The notes: generated by a model from the letters alone, not told the origin. Positions 26,601 through 55,899 are shown, numbered from the stretch's first letter. The stretch: DNA of 64,000 bases from Epiperipatus broadwayi (GCA_028023455.1 JAQFVV010012400.1:15807490-15871489), one strand, 5' to 3'. Program-made: numbers and translations.

Positions 26601-29058
26601 AGAAACAATTGCTTGATAAGTTCATTAAATAAGGACATTTAATTTCATAAGGTACTACTACATCTAATATTAAATCTAGGTATTCGGCTGCAGAAATAAC
26701 ATTCTCAATTACCCAACATCATGTAATAATGTTCACTAATATTATGAATTTCAATTTAAGTTCTATTTAGTTACAATCAATATATTTGACTTCACTATTT
26801 TAAATCCCACATAAGCAATCTCAAATTGATTTACTACAAACTTTTGGTAGCTAGTTGACATTTGAATATATTACCAATATTATTCAAGCTCAAAATATCT
26901 TCAAAGCTATGTTAATTGCTATTATATATCAAGCGACATAGTAATTGCAACAAATCTCACAATTACAAAGTATTGATTCTTGTTGCATTGTAAATTGGAT
27001 TTTGGGTTATATTATTTTTGCATTAAATTTTTATTTTAAAATTCATTTGGTAATTAACATCTATATTAACTGATAAAACATAATCATTAGAATCTACACA
27101 AAAATTGTTTCAAATTATTAAATAAAACTAAACTATTTTTCTAATTTTTAAAATATTTTGTGATAAATTACAAATAGATTAAAATATTTTTAGAACCGAT
27201 CATATGTACACATTACAAAATTCATAATAATCACATTATTCCAAACATAAACAGCTTATATTGAAAAAAAAAATTAGCATGAAGATTGCAAATATTAGTG
27301 AATTTTGCTCATAAACAAAGAAGAAAAAAAACTATATACTACATCATATTCCAAAGTTCTATTGATCAAATTTAATCTTTGATCTAAATTTAAGTCAATT
27401 TTAAAAAACAAAGCATTACTGAATGAATTCTCTTTTCAATACTTGTCATTATAAAAAAAAGTGTACTTGGAAAGTTTTTCTGGCAGAATTCATTGAACTG
27501 CATGGCAAGTTTCACTTCCCATTTTATTTGAAATATAAACACATGCAAATATGTATATATTAACAAACACCTAATTCTGTTTTTGCATATATATTTTTTA
27601 AACAATTTTTAAATAACACAATCAAAACCCAAAGAAAAACTATTATATCATTTGACAAAAAAAAAAAGTCATCTCATTTCCATTATTTTTTTAAAATCCT
27701 TTTCTTGGAAATATTTCTGCAAGTGAGCAAAATTTGTTTGTCTGCATTTTAATACTTTATTTTGAAAGGGGAAGTACCTTTTGGTGTTAATTCTTTGTTT
27801 GCATTTTGACATTAGGTTTTAAAAAAGTGTACCTTGTTGGTAGTAAACAAATTTATTAATTTTATTGAAATTTAATAGATAGATGGTAGCAACTTCCAGT
27901 GATAGTAGTGATATTGCAATCATGCATTTATTGTTAGACAATGGCTGCAGATAAAATCTTATGTATTACTCAATTATATATTCTGCCCAATTTTTATAGT
28001 CTTTAGTCCTTTACAAATTTTTTGTTTTCAAATGAAATTTGTTCCTATAATTCATTTTTATTTACGTGCAATGTTTATGAAATAAAATTTGATAGCAGGC
28101 AAAATAAATTCTAACACAACTTTTCATATGATTTATTAAGTCTGGAATCAATCTTCTAAAATTTCCATATATACAATGTACTTTTTTACAGATAAATATT
28201 GGGAGCTAATTTGTCATGTAAAAACAGAATTAGGTGTACATTAATAAAATAAGTTTGAAAAGCCACAAACACACACTAAAAACATTTTAGCTGTAAGTAG
28301 TTTATAAATAAAATGTTTTGATTATTGAAATTAATCCTGCTTTTCAAAGTATTTTCAATTCCTATATTTAAATACTAACCAAGAAATAGGTCTCATAATC
28401 ATATCTTTAAAAGATGTTGTGTGTGGGGAGGGGAGATACATTTATGTGATTTTTTTTTTTACAGAATAAAAATAAAAGCAGCTATTATAAAGCATCCATC
28501 CATTTAATACTAATAATTTATCAGATTATTATTATCTATAATAAAAAAATTATATATATATAATAAATTCACGATATTATAAAACAAATTTCATTTGTGT
28601 TAAACACATCCACTTGATAAGATATTTTAATAGTACATAAAAGTGATTTCACCACTTCAGTTCTTTTGTTTGGCAGTTTGTAGACAATCTTTAGAATGTA
28701 AAGTCTTTACATCACAACAGAAAAAGATCATATTGAACTCTCCTTACTTAAAGTATCTGCAATTAAAAAATGTAAACAAAATTTTTAAGATGTGATTTTT
28801 TTAAATTATAAATTCACAACTGAAGGACAATAGAAAATGCAGCTGCTTAATAATTACATGCCAAATTAACAATAATAGATCACAATTGGTCTTTTTTAGC
28901 ATAAATTTATATATAACAGCTACACCAAATCTCCAATCTCTGAAAACAGAAGTTGTTTGACATTAAATTTTAGCACTTGTTTTTATAACCAATTGTATTA
29001 TATTTTAATATCTGAAAATAACTCTATCTTTTATTTCTTTTCTTAATTCAATAAAATA

Positions 29059-29188
29059 GGGTAGTCCACTATGCAGAAAAGGTTATAAAATTATAAGTCA
29101 TTTTCCGATCCGACTAGTCTGGTCAAAAAGCAATGCTAAACTATAAATCTGTAAAGAAGTTATAATTTTTCCTGCATAGTGGACCATC
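29059..29188. mobile_element. 130 bp MITE with TA target duplication
   Basis: The ends GGGTAGTCCACTATGCAGAAAA and the inverse of GATGGTCCACTATGCAGGAAAA form terminal inverted repeats. TA dinucleotides lie immediately outside (29057-29058 and 29189-29190). The partial inverted symmetry continues inward over GTTATAA. Size and TA duplication fit a Tc1/mariner-type miniature element. Confidence 0.75.
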
Positions 29189-29340
29189 TATTTTATTTTA
29201 TTGAATATTTGAAAATATAATTCTGTACAATTATTTTTAAAAATCAAAATATATAATTTTATAACTGTACAAAAATATTTTCTGTCAACCAAAGGAGATA
29301 GAAAATGATGACTACTTTCAAATTTGTAAATAGGCTAAAC

Positions 29341-31813
29341 CAGTGGCTATGATCGTGCATGCCAAAAATTTCCAAAAAATATTTATTGAATGATTAATGT
29401 GTCATAGTTATTAAACCAAAATATAAATATAACTTAGTTATTGCAGTTTTTTATAAGTTTATAAAACAAAGTAATAATAATTAAACAAAATTTCTAAATA
29501 AGCTAAATACAAGTTTATTTCAAAGATCACAAGTTGAATAAAATGTAATAATAAAAAAATTAATAGTAATTAAAACAAAATTTTGGAAACAAACATAAAA
29601 AATCAACATAGATATTATTTAATGGGATTTTTGCTGTTGTAAATTCATGTGTCATTCTATTTCTGTAACTATTTTTAATTAAATCAGTTTCTGAAAACAA
29701 TGATTCATAGGTATATGTAGAGGAAAAAATTGAAATACAGCGGTCGCTAGTTTTTAAACAATTAATGTTTCAGGAATAGCATTCCAGGCAGTCAATAGTT
29801 CCTCTTCAGCATTCTTTTTACATATATCTAATAATCGAACATTTTCCATTGTTTCTCATTCCTGTTTCTATATAAAACTGGATTGAAATTCAACTGATTG
29901 CATTTCCATATAAGCCACTCAAAAACTTCTAACTTGAGACTATCCATTGATGTTATGTCTGGATATAAAATAAATTTTTCATATTTCTGAAAATTATCCG
30001 AACTGTGCAAATCTTAAAAAGAAAATTCATCAATTATTGATTGAAGTCTTGCATCAATTTTACTTTATCTGGTTTCTCAATCATTCAAGAACTTTTTTAG
30101 ATTTGGAAAATATTTGAAGGTGTAAGAAATAACATCAAATGTTTTGATCAAATCAAACATATTGCCTTATTATAACCTTGCCGTTTCACATTTAATCTTT
30201 TAGATGTAAACACATATCAGTAAAAAAAACATTAATTTTGAAAGCCATTCAACACCCATTATTTCATTATATTTTTCAATGATTTTCTCTTTTAGACCCT
30301 CAATGAATCTTTGAAGAACTTTTCCTCAACTTAACCATCTGACATTATTGTACATAACTAAACCATAATATACAGAGTTTATCTCTCTCAATATGTAGAT
30401 ATAAAATTGATTAAGATAGTCACAATGTTCATAACAACTCCCAGTGGCTTAAAGCTGACCTCCATGCATAAAGCCTGCTTATGTATAATGCAATGAAAAC
30501 CCAAAATTGAACGACCAATACGGTTGTGGTAAATAAAGTGAGAAAACTTTTCCAGTCGTAAGCACCATCTGATACAATTTTGGCAACATTTATGTTGTTA
30601 CTAATAAGGTTAAACTGATCAATTTTTCTTTGATATTACTCCCAACACAATAGCAAATAAAAATAGCCAAATGAGCTGATCCATTTATGTCTGTATTTTC
30701 ATCAAGGCAGAGAGAAATTAAACTAGACTTTAAATATATCTTTTTTGCTGGTAAGTTATGTTGTTAGCCATTTGCAGGATTCTTTCTTAACTGTATTTCT
30801 AGCCAATGATAAATCTTTTATGCTCTGAATAATCATTGCTTTGTTTTCAAAATCTTCAAAAAGTGGTGCACATTTCAATCAAACTTCTTTCATATATTCT
30901 CCATCATTAAAAGGTTTCCCATGTTTGGTAACTACATTTGAAATAAAAATTTAAGAAAAAGCAGCAGTTATATTTGAACGATTTTCAATAAATTTCATTA
31001 TAGATGTTGATTGAATATTTATATCTTTAAATGCTTAGGCAATAAATCCTTTTTGTTCATCTTTACTTTTTTCACAGAGCAATTTATGATTGGTCTCATA
31101 ATGCTGTTTTACCAATGATCTTCTCAATACAAGTGATACAGAATATAAAACAAATACAACCCTGGTGCCTTTGTTAATCATTCCATACTCAACAATCCAT
31201 CAATTTTAAAATTCTCTACTGCTTGATAATTTTTTATTTTATTTCACTAGTCATATTAATATAATGGTAACAAATTTATTTAGAAGTAAATTTAAATGAG
31301 CTTTAATAATTTTATAAATAAAAAATTTATCATTTCACTTTTACAGCAAAACCTCCAAGCAAACAAGTCATTTGATGGCGTTCATTACGCATTTCGTTCC
31401 TTTGTTCGCAATTTTGATTACATTAAAAAAAATGGTGTCAACACATTTAGATGAAAAAAGATTAGAACAAAACCATTTGATTATTTTTACTTAAGATTTG
31501 AAAAACTTATTTTAAAGAGTTATAAAATATTTTGTTGAGTTTACTTTCTAAGTTTTATTGGAATCATTTGACAGGTTTATAGAATATGATATAGTATATC
31601 GGTACTATTTTATTTGATGTAAAATATCACAATTTAGTGCTTCTAATCAGAGTTCAATTGTAAATTGAATTATATTTATTTAACCTTTAGTTAAGTATAT
31701 TTTAGCAACAAAAAAAATATTGAAGAAAATTATGATATATAAATAATTTGCATGCTAGTAAAAAAAATTGAACATGCCAGAGTGGTACGCGTGCCATAGG
31801 TTTGCCATCACTG
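29341..31813 (-). mobile_element. hAT DNA transposon (hAT-2), minus strand
   Basis: The right end, read inwards, is CAGTGATGGCAAACCTATGG followed by CACGCGTACC. The left end CAGTGGCTATGATCGTGCATGCC is a worn version of it. Flanking 8-mers GGCTAAAC (29333-29340) and GGCTAACC (31814-31821) match at 7 of 8. The length is 2473 bp. It carries a broken minus-strand transposase. It is a different hAT family from hAT-1, judging by the terminal sequence. Confidence 0.88.
29640..31200 (-). pseudogene. hAT transposase relic of hAT-2
   Basis: The minus strand gives, from high to low coordinates: DENTDINGSAHLAIFI then KEKLISLTLL (about 30700-30610), the DDE-region signature of GTF2IRD2/ZBED-like transposases; KIVSDGA (about 30590-30560); FHCIIHKQALCMEV then KPLGVVMNIVTILINFI (about 30500-30390); and ESLFSETDLIKNSYRNRMTHE (about 29710-29640) near the dimerisation C-terminus. 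Many stops and frameshifts. The longest open piece is a 60-codon frame at 29828-30010. Confidence 0.8.
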
Positions 31814-31821
31814 GGCTAACC

Positions 31822-33920
31822 AACTGTCAAGTTTCTTTTACAAATTCTAAAAAAATTGTTCTTTATGTAAAACATTTCAAGCTACACTAACCAAATAAAT
31901 CTTTTATTAAAGCTTTTTTTGATCAAATATTTTTTTTATTTGTTAAAAGGTGTGTGTGTATATATTGGAATGAAAATCTATTAGAGATGATAATAAAGAT
32001 AAGAAAATAGGCTTTTTTTTTCATTTCAAATACAAATTAATGCATGTTAAATGTATTTAATACTATTAAATACACATTTCTAGGTTTTTTTATAATATAT
32101 GCGATATATAAGCATAAAATTTAATTTAAGCCCCCCCCTCAGGCGTTTAATATACACCAATGTAACGATCATAAAACAAAAAATATGCCAGTCGTAATTT
32201 ATTAAATTAGTAAGAAAAATGACAGCATAATTTAATAACTCATTTATTAAAACAGTGTTCTGATTTTGTTTTCATTCCTTTACACTAATCCTATTTCAGA
32301 AAAAAAAAAAGGAAAATTAATTTTATCACTTTTTTTTTTTTGAGAATTTATTACACCTTAGAAAGCTATTCAAATATTAATTTGAAGCCAGTATTTGCTT
32401 TAAAGTTTGACACCCTATTACCAATTGTTAATAACTGAACTACTAATCATAATATCAAATATATCTAAGTCACAGGGTAATAAGACAAATGACAACTGCT
32501 TCATTACAAATTAGGTAACAATATTGAAAATAGATTTTTTCAATACACTTGTTAAAATAAGTTTTTAATTCAAAAACATACTTTGATACATTCAATATTT
32601 CATTTTAAAAATGTAAAGAAACACAAAAGTTTAAAATTTCCTCTATTATTTTATAAGTCTCTAGATTTAGTACAATGATAATGTAGCAAAGTAAAAAGTT
32701 TGTTATCAGTCTACTATTTGGGTATCAGAATCTCTTACTGAAACACCAATGCACATATTATTTATATAGGTGTGATTATCATTCACATCTTTAAATACAA
32801 TGAAAATTTCTCTGCCTGGTTAATGAAAAAAAAAAAACCCACTAAATATCAAAATAACTTGTTGGATTAAAATTCAAATAAATAGGTTTAGAAAATCATT
32901 AATGTATTACTAACATTTAAATTTTTAATTTTAATGTAATGATGTTTGATTTTTCAATATATATATTATTACTATATTTATTAATTGCTCCAACAAAATG
33001 TTCAGTTTTGAGTTTTCTTGCCATGACACATTCATGAATAGTAGTACTAAACATTTTTTTGTCAAATGATGTAATTACATAAGCAATTTGACAGTCATAA
33101 TAATTGTTTTTGTTGCACATAAAATCATAGAAATATGTGATAGAAAAATAAAATATCTGTCTTAAGAATTTTGTTGCAAAACAGATTTATTACATATTTA
33201 TTATTTACCCATATTTTTGTAATGTTCAAAATGAAAATTACAATTTTTAATAATAAATTTATAAAATAATAAGCACTATCTAAACAAATACTACCAACTT
33301 TAAACAATAGCTATTCATATGTAGAAAAATCTATACTATTTTTATTAAAAAAAAAACAACAATAACATTTATTTTACAATAGTATAATTCAGTTGAACAC
33401 ATTGAAATAAATTATTTTAATCTTTTCTGACATAGGAAATGTTAAAGCAAGTGATCCTGAGATACACTCGGACCTCAAAGTCTTTCAGTAATGCAAAGGA
33501 GTTTTGATTTTTTCTTCTAAACTCAATTTTCAAATATATTTTTGAAATAAAAGTTCTATAACAATATCTTAATGAATAAAGTTAAAACCTAATAATTCAA
33601 AGCAAAATTATTTTAACAAATTAAATTTGTATATTTTCTAATAGCATATTTTTACTTTCTTATACCCAACACATAAATTTGTAATTTATATATACATTTA
33701 TTCATTATTGTAGATTAAAATCTTACCTTAAATTAAGATAGCATAAAAATATTCCATTTTTAATTTCCCCAAAATTAAAAAAAAAAATTACATTGTAAAC
33801 AGTCTTTGAAGGAATAATTTTTATTGCTTGATTATAATTACTCAGTTGATTCATTTCCTTTTGCAGTTATTAAAGGCAGTAGATAATTTTACATACATTT
33901 GATAATAGAATATTACTTAT
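31822..33920. other. Intergenic AT-rich DNA, no gene supported
   Basis: Homopolymer-rich non-coding sequence between hAT-2 and the palindrome. The minus-strand frames at 32917-33120 and 33125-33307 match nothing I know and have no splice context. Confidence 0.5.
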
Positions 33921-34745
33921 AGAAATAAAATAAACTAACTCCTTTTTAAAACTTGTTTTTTATATGACTATTACATGAAAAAAAAAATCCAACGTTTCGA
34001 CTATTTTATATAGTCTTTTTCAAGGCACACTAAAATAAAATAAAATATATATATAACAAATAACACATATTCCATAAAAATAAATAAATAAACAAAATAT
34101 ATTCATAACCAAAAATATACCTTATCTCACTCCCCTTTCCTATTACCAACAAACACAACTCAAAGAGAAACAATTGCCTTTTATTAGATAAAAAAATCTA
34201 TATATATCTTTTTAAAACATTTAATTAAAAACCTATTATTTTCTTTTAATATCCTATTTAATTCTGGTTTTATTTCATTAATGTATACTTTCTTTTATCA
34301 TCCTTTCATTATATGACTTAATACATTCCAAAGGCTTTGTATCAAGTCATATAATGAAAGGATGATAAAATAAAGTGTATACATTAATGAAATAAAACCA
34401 GAATTAAATAGGATGTTAAAAGATAAACAGAAAAGAAAATATTAGGTTTTTAATTAAATGTTTTAGATATATATAGATTTTTTTTTCTAATAAAAGGAAA
34501 TTGTTTCTCTTTGAGTTGTGTTTGTTGGTAATAGGAAAGGGAAGTGAAATAGGTATATTTTTGGTTATGAATATATTTTGTAATTTTTTGTTTATTTATT
34601 TATTTTTATGGAATATGTGTTATTTGTTATATATATATATTATTTTAGTGTGCCTTGAAAAAGACTATATAAAATAGTCGAAACGTTGGATTTTTTTTCA
34701 TGTAATAGTCATATAAAAAATAAGTTAGTTTGTTTTATTTCTATT
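33921..34745. repeat. 825 bp near-perfect palindrome (about 405 bp arms, ~15 bp loop)
   Basis: 33921-34326 is repeated inverted at 34341-34745 with only scattered differences, the centre being CATTCCAAAGGCTTTGTATC near 34330-34340. Each outer end carries AATCCAACGTTTCGACTATT and its complement. On the right arm, + strand, the sequence at 34653-34690 reads CCTTGAAAAAGACTAT, ATAAA, ATAGTCGAAACGTTGGA: a 6 bp stem-loop followed by GAAAC. No protein is encoded. It may be two head-to-head copies of one element or a single foldback transposon. Confidence 0.9.
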
Positions 34746-36235
34746 TTGGATATTTATGAATTATTTTGAAAAGAACTCTGTGCTTGAAATATTAAATTAT
34801 TTAATATTACTTATATATAAAAATTGCTTATATATAAGTAATACTAGATGTCTGAAAAAAAAATAAAAAAATTAGTACTCTAGTACATATATATATTTAA
34901 TAAAAAATGTTGCATTACCTATGCATCAGTAAAAAAAAAAAAAAACTTTTAAATATTTCCCCCTACTCGACCGACTTTTAAAATATAAATACCAAATCAA
35001 TAATAAAAAAAAACCTACAAATCTTTGTGATTAAAAAAAAAAAATTTGCAACGACAGGTCAATTTTTAAATATTTTATTAACACTTTTATGTATCAAAGA
35101 ATTTTGCAAATAAAATATTGCGAGAATACACAGCTATTTCTAAACTGAAGAATATCTAAATATATATTTTTCCTTTTTTTGGGGGGGGAGAAAAAAAAAA
35201 TAGAAAAATGCATATCTCAAAATTCTACTTGTGGAACAAAACTTATAATACAAAGTATGAATTCAAAACTACATATAACAAAAATATATATATATAAAAA
35301 TATAGAAAAGACATGAATCCAACTCTAGTGTTATTGTATGTAAGCTTCACTGATATGAATTCAATGGTCATTAACCTCACAGTGACAATCTGATAAAATT
35401 AACATACCTTTTCTCTATTATTAAAGAAATGCATATTAATTTTGCTTGAGTGGAATATAGCTGCAGACAGAGATGCTTGCACTGTTCATAATTAACGAGA
35501 CTTCAACAAGACAAAATGCACAAACGACTGAATTCAAGACCTCATAATGTCTTGCTGCTAATTTTGGAAGGGAGGACAATTTCGTGATCTTATTTAAAGG
35601 AGAAAAAAATGTTTTTCAATAATGTTTCAACACAATTTTTTTTGTTGTTGTTTATAAAACATACTGGAGCAAGCATGGAAAACGATGAATATTCAATCCC
35701 AAATTTATTAGAAAGTGCCTTTAAGGCATTTATTAATGCTTTTTTTTTTTTTTTTTAAATTTAATTTGAAAGAAAAACTCCTGACAAATGAGTGTTATGA
35801 ATTTTATGTTTTATTTACAGAATGGTGTTTGAATTAAAAGCGATACCCCTTACACTTTTATCACTGGTAATGTTGAACAAATTATTTTGCACAGTAAATA
35901 ACAAAGCAGTTATGCTTTTTATTCTATACGTGAATCTGTAACTGATTTTGACTGCTATTCATTTCACACGCAGAAGGAATACATTACATTGTCAGAAAAG
36001 TTAAAAAATAATAATTAAAAAAAACATTACAATGCACCTAGACTAACCAGAATATGTTTTTATATATCTGATGTATAAAGCACATGGTGACTAGCTGCAT
36101 TTACACAGCTTTTTTTAAAAATGTAATTATCCTTCACCATAAGCTTCATCAGCAGATGTATGGCAGGATCACCCCCCCATAAAAATTATTAATCCTGCTT
36201 AAAGACAAATACAGTATTCAACCTAGTGTTTTAAG
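34746..36235. other. Downstream flank and probable 3' UTR of the HP1 gene
   Basis: The HP1 stop is at 36236-36238, so its 3' UTR extends leftwards from there on the minus strand. A minus-strand AATAAA (TTTATT at 35810-35815) is a candidate poly(A) signal about 420 bases after the stop. Other AT-rich signals exist, so the transcript end is not fixed by sequence alone. No other gene is visible here. Confidence 0.4.
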
Positions 36236-48708
<12,473 letters not shown>

Positions 48709-51272
48709 CTCCTCCTGTTAAATACAAATATATACGCAAAGCACATCATTTAAGAAAAACAAACACCTAACTCACATTTCATTCACTACACACAGAATTT
48801 AAGCAAGCATATATTTATGTAAATTCTCATTAATTTATGCTTATAATTACTGCTCCTATTTGTCAATAGTTAAATTTTATTAATTCAATCAAGAAAGGTT
48901 CCCCATTTAAGGTTAAAATATACAAATAACGACTATGCAACGCATTCGAAATATATATTTTTTAATTTGCACTTTCTATAGCTGGCCAATTACCATAGCA
49001 AAAGTGGCCAAAATGTACCTGTTTATAATTAAAATATCAGCTATTTTGCTGTTGTCATTTTCTTAATAATGAATTAAAACATTTTTGACATAAAAATGAT
49101 AAAATTCATAATCTAGAGTATCTAATTACTTTAATGCAGTTTTAAGCAAAACAATCTAGTTTAAATTTAGACTTGAAATACATAAAACATCTATTCTGAA
49201 AGCTTGGGTGATATTAGCCAACAATAAAAACTTGAACAATAAGAATTTAAGAAAATATATTCTTAAATAGTTAGCAACTTCAAAAATTTACTTCTCAAGT
49301 CATTCTCAGCAATACTAAACCATAAAATATAGCAGATGTAATAAAAACTTATATACTCCAATTTTTGCACTGCAATTAAATAAGAATTGCGATTTTTATA
49401 TTTTGAAATAGTGTATATACTATAAGGAAAAATTATATATGTATATTAACATTTTTAAACATTCAAAAAAATATTGACAATTTAAACAAAACAGCATACA
49501 AATTATTAAAATTATAAATCAATGATCCATACAAAATTATTTTAAAGAGATATATTGCAATATCTTGGGGTGGGGGTATTTATATCGAATGTGATGTAGA
49601 CGATCTATATATAAGTTTAATGAGCTGTTATACATTTGATATCCAAAAGACAAATTTATATGAAATAAGGAAATTTCAAATGAGCAAATTAAATATGTAC
49701 TATACTATAACAGTGAAAAAATATATTTAAGTTCAACCAATTTTTAATCGCATATAAATAAAAAATTTCAATTATACTCCAAAATTTCGTAATTTATAAC
49801 AGCTTTAAAAAAGTACATTACATAAATATCAAATATTCTTGAGATTCGCATACTTTAAAAAATTACTTATTCCTAGCAGTTATCTTTACATAAAAATCTG
49901 AAACTAATTCCATATTGATTGAATGAAACAAAAGTTCATAGAGAATCAGCAAAATAGAATCTGTAGTATTTATCAAATTATATATAAAAAATAATTCTAT
50001 TATATTTATGTACAATGAATGACATACATAGCTTTTTCTGTAAATATCCATATTACAAAAAATTAAACCCACAATAACACAATATACACGTAGAGTTAAC
50101 AATTAAATTTTCCTTACCATAATTTAGGTTTTTTTTTCCAAGTCGCAGTAAATGACAAAGGTTGAAGGTATCCTACAGATAACAAATAAGGCACATTTTA
50201 CATTTCAATTAAAGAACGCTTTGAACCGATTAGAGAATGTAAAACTATTAAAGATAATTTAATGCAAGCAAGCAATAATGTTTATATAAAGCGCATAAAG
50301 TACTTTAAAAATATTTTACTATTCGTTTAATAGATTTATTTACAACCTTAAAAGATTCAAAGCAAATACGAACAGGTGATAAGTATAGAATAAAAATTAC
50401 TATTTAAGTAAATAAAATAAAAAATGCAGCTCCCAAAATGATGCATGAAAAGTCTATTTCAATTTTCCCCCTAATTAAATAAAAAACATGCAACTGGCCC
50501 AACTCATTTTACATACTAGACGTATTTGAAAATTATAGAAGCGCCATTTTCAAATTTTGTACACGAAAATTTTACATATTAAGATGCAATAAATCTGTAA
50601 TTGATATAAAATGCGTCCATGAAAAACCATTATTTCACACAACTCTGCAAAAGTTCACAAAAATTATGACTATAGAGAAGGGTCAAATGGTGACGCAAAA
50701 TTTATTTAAATTGTTAATAATTAAACTCACTTGATCAAATATATTTTAAAAGCCTAAAAATTTCAATGGCAAAAATTGATGAAATAGAAATTCATACGTA
50801 ATTAAACAAATAATACAAATGGAATTTTCAGGAATATATTTAAAAGCATCACTAGAATAAAAATTGGATTACAAAATTTTAAGCCCCATTTAACGTAAAC
50901 ATCAATATATTATTTTAATTTTCAAACTTTCTAAAAATGTTTAAAAATTGTTATAATTTTTAATATATTTCAATATAACTAATATATTTATAGCAACTTC
51001 TTAAATAAAAAACTCGTTCAATATGTTAAACAAATGTAAAAATACTGGTAGTTATATTAATATTTAGAGAAACAACGGCATCTAACAAGGGCGCCATTTT
51101 GAAAAAACAGGGATTTCTAATTAGACATTCTCCTAATAATTTTGGTACCTAAATTTAGTTAAACAAATGACCAGAGCATCAATTTATTAAGAAATCGTAT
51201 CAATATATTTTGAAGACGCTCAAGAGCAACAAAAAATTGAGAAAAATATAGAAATATGAATATTTCTTTACC
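48709..51272 (-). other. HP1 5' UTR: non-coding exon 1, intron 1 and exon 2 leader
   Basis: The coding exon starts with a splice acceptor (minus strand TTTAACAG|GAGGAG, exon from 48714), so the transcript has an upstream exon. The best donor is AAG|GTAAAG with the intron beginning at 51271, next to the GC-richer promoter. Exon 1 would therefore lie just above 51272 and be non-coding. Another possible donor, ATG|GTAAGG at about 50117, could mark an alternative leader. The 2.5 kb intron carries a GCGCCATTTT site at 50541-50550 and another at 51091-51100. Confidence 0.6.
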
Positions 51273-51622
51273 TTCTTTGTTGCTTGAGTCAACGAAAAGA
51301 ATCGCGCCAAGCTTAACAAAAAGAGCATGCGCGTAAATATTCATCCGGGAACTTCGTTGGCTTTTTCATTTTTTTTCCCATAACTTTAGCTAAGCGCGGG
51401 AAATTGTCTTCGTAAAAATTCCGGAAAAATTGTTATTTAGGATAAAAAAAAATTTTATTCAAAAATTTTGCTAAAAAGTTTAGTACTATGCTAAAATCCT
51501 AAAAATAGGTGAAAAAACAACAAAAATGGGGGTAAAAATAAAATCTTCGGTAAATTTCGTTAAAATAATACCCGGATGTATTTATATTGTCACATGATTA
51601 AATGCGTTTCAGTCTCTAATCC
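51273..51622. promoter_or_regulatory. Shared divergent promoter of HP1 and the hnRNP A/B gene
   Basis: Fewer than 350 bases separate the HP1 first-exon donor (minus strand) from the hnRNP start codon (plus strand). The segment is clearly richer in CpG than its surroundings. Sites I can see are: NRF1-like GCATGCGCG (51325-51333); a perfect E2F-type GCGGGAAA (51396-51403); an ETS core CCGGAA (51421-51426); CCGGAT (51572-51577); and an E-box CACATG near 51592. No TATA box stands at a sensible distance. This is a housekeeping-type bidirectional promoter layout. Transcription start sites are inferred, not shown. Confidence 0.75.
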
Positions 51623-54295
<2,673 letters not shown>

Positions 54296-55166
54296 TTCCA
54301 TTGTTTTTAAGCCCTTTTAAATCTCAGGTGCGTTTGACGTTATTATTTCCAAAGAAGTAACAGTATTGGTATTTTTTAACGAATATAAAGTTTATTATGG
54401 TTAAAGCTTCAGAGATGTTAGCTAATTATTTTAATTTCTGGATGTTTAGGCATCGTGTAAAGGTGTAAAGACTTAGCCAGCTCTATCCTAGTTTTGAGTA
54501 CAGGGCTGAAACATACAAGCATCAGCACTAGAAGACAGGCACAGTATATAGGTTAAAAGCCAGAAAGACTCATCTCCTACAGTGAGGCAGGAATATCTAC
54601 GAAAGATAATAGTAATATTATGAAGCTAAGAATGAGAATGGCTGATACTTGAGCATTTCAGAGAAACCAGATCTGGGATTTTAGGACTTTGAACACGTGG
54701 ACTGAAATTTAAAAAAAAAAAAAAATTTTGAACACTTGCATTTCATTTTATATTATCTACCCGTCGTAATTGGAAGATAGTTATTCTATAGCATCATTTC
54801 AAAATATTTTTCCTGTTAGCATTAAAAAAGTCAGTGCTTATCACTTTTTTTTTTTGCTTATTTACTCAAATAGCCAGAGATTGTAAGGGCTTTTTCACAG
54901 TATATATATATTTTTTATTTTACTGCATAATATGCAGATAAATTTTTTAATATATTTTTTGTTTTACATATATACATTGTCATGACGCTTTTTGTTCTCA
55001 TTTTTAACTTTTTATTCAATGTCAGTGCGATCATCTGTTTGGTGCCTACAGATATAAGGTTACATGTGTATGTGTATATTTCAAAAGTAATTAGTTTTTT
55101 TTTCTCCCCCATTTTTATTTTATTTTATAAAGTTGTATTTATAGTTTAAAAACTCAGCATTTAACA

Positions 55167-55172
55167 AATAAA
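55167..55172 (+). terminator. Proximal poly(A) signal of the hnRNP gene
   Basis: AATAAA about 870 bases after the stop; usable if the 3' UTR intron is retained. Confidence 0.45.
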
Positions 55173-55893
55173 AACTTTTGAATTTAAAATTTGCTCTTCA
55201 GTTATTTATTTAATAATTATATTTTGAGAGTTAGTTATGACACTAAGTTTTAGACTTAGATCTGTAAGGGTAAGTAAAATATTAATTAATAGTTAGTAAT
55301 AAGTTACATTTCAGTGAAGCCTCAAAAAATGTTAGGGCAAGTAACGTAAGCCACTACAACAGCAACAGAAAGTTGAGCTGCAATTCAAAACGACTATAGA
55401 GTGAGGTAGAAGTAGCCAGCTGCAATGAATATACAAGCCGAGTGAGTCGAATGGTTGGATTTGAGATTGCCAGAAGTTAGGCTAATGCAGTGTTTGCCTA
55501 CCTATATATGGCTAAGAATAAAGGTTAGTATGAGACTTAATTCATCCTGTTGGTATATATATCTTAGTCAGTATTTGTGTTTAATGCTTTTTTAAGTTCG
55601 GCAATATTTCATTTTTCACTAAACTGGACTTAAATACGATGAAAACAGCCTTTTCTCATCTTTCAGTTAAGTTTTTTTTTTATTATGCAAACTGAAGGCT
55701 AATCTTAATATTTGAGAAATTGTTCTAAGTAAACTCAGCTTAGTCAATTAAGATAAAAGCTGCATTTTTCCCTCTGCTGCAGCATTTTTATTGATTTCTT
55801 TCTTTTTTATAGGTTCCTTTCTGCTATGGGTTATTGGACTGAGATGGTGTTATTTCATTCTATGAATGATAATGTAGATACATTTTTGTATGA

Positions 55894-55899
55894 AATAAA
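55894..55899 (+). terminator. Distal poly(A) signal of the hnRNP gene
   Basis: AATAAA about 80 bases after the candidate 3'-UTR splice acceptor; usable by the spliced form. Confidence 0.5.

Larger units (their letters stand above)
21051..28980. other. Intergenic AT-rich DNA, no gene supported
   Basis: This stretch lies downstream of the unrecognised gene and downstream of the convergent HP1 gene. I see only short, compositionally random reading frames, apart from a two-copy tandem duplication (23169-23525) and a perfect hairpin (23588-23616). No exon with both splice signals and coding-like composition was found. Confidence 0.5.
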
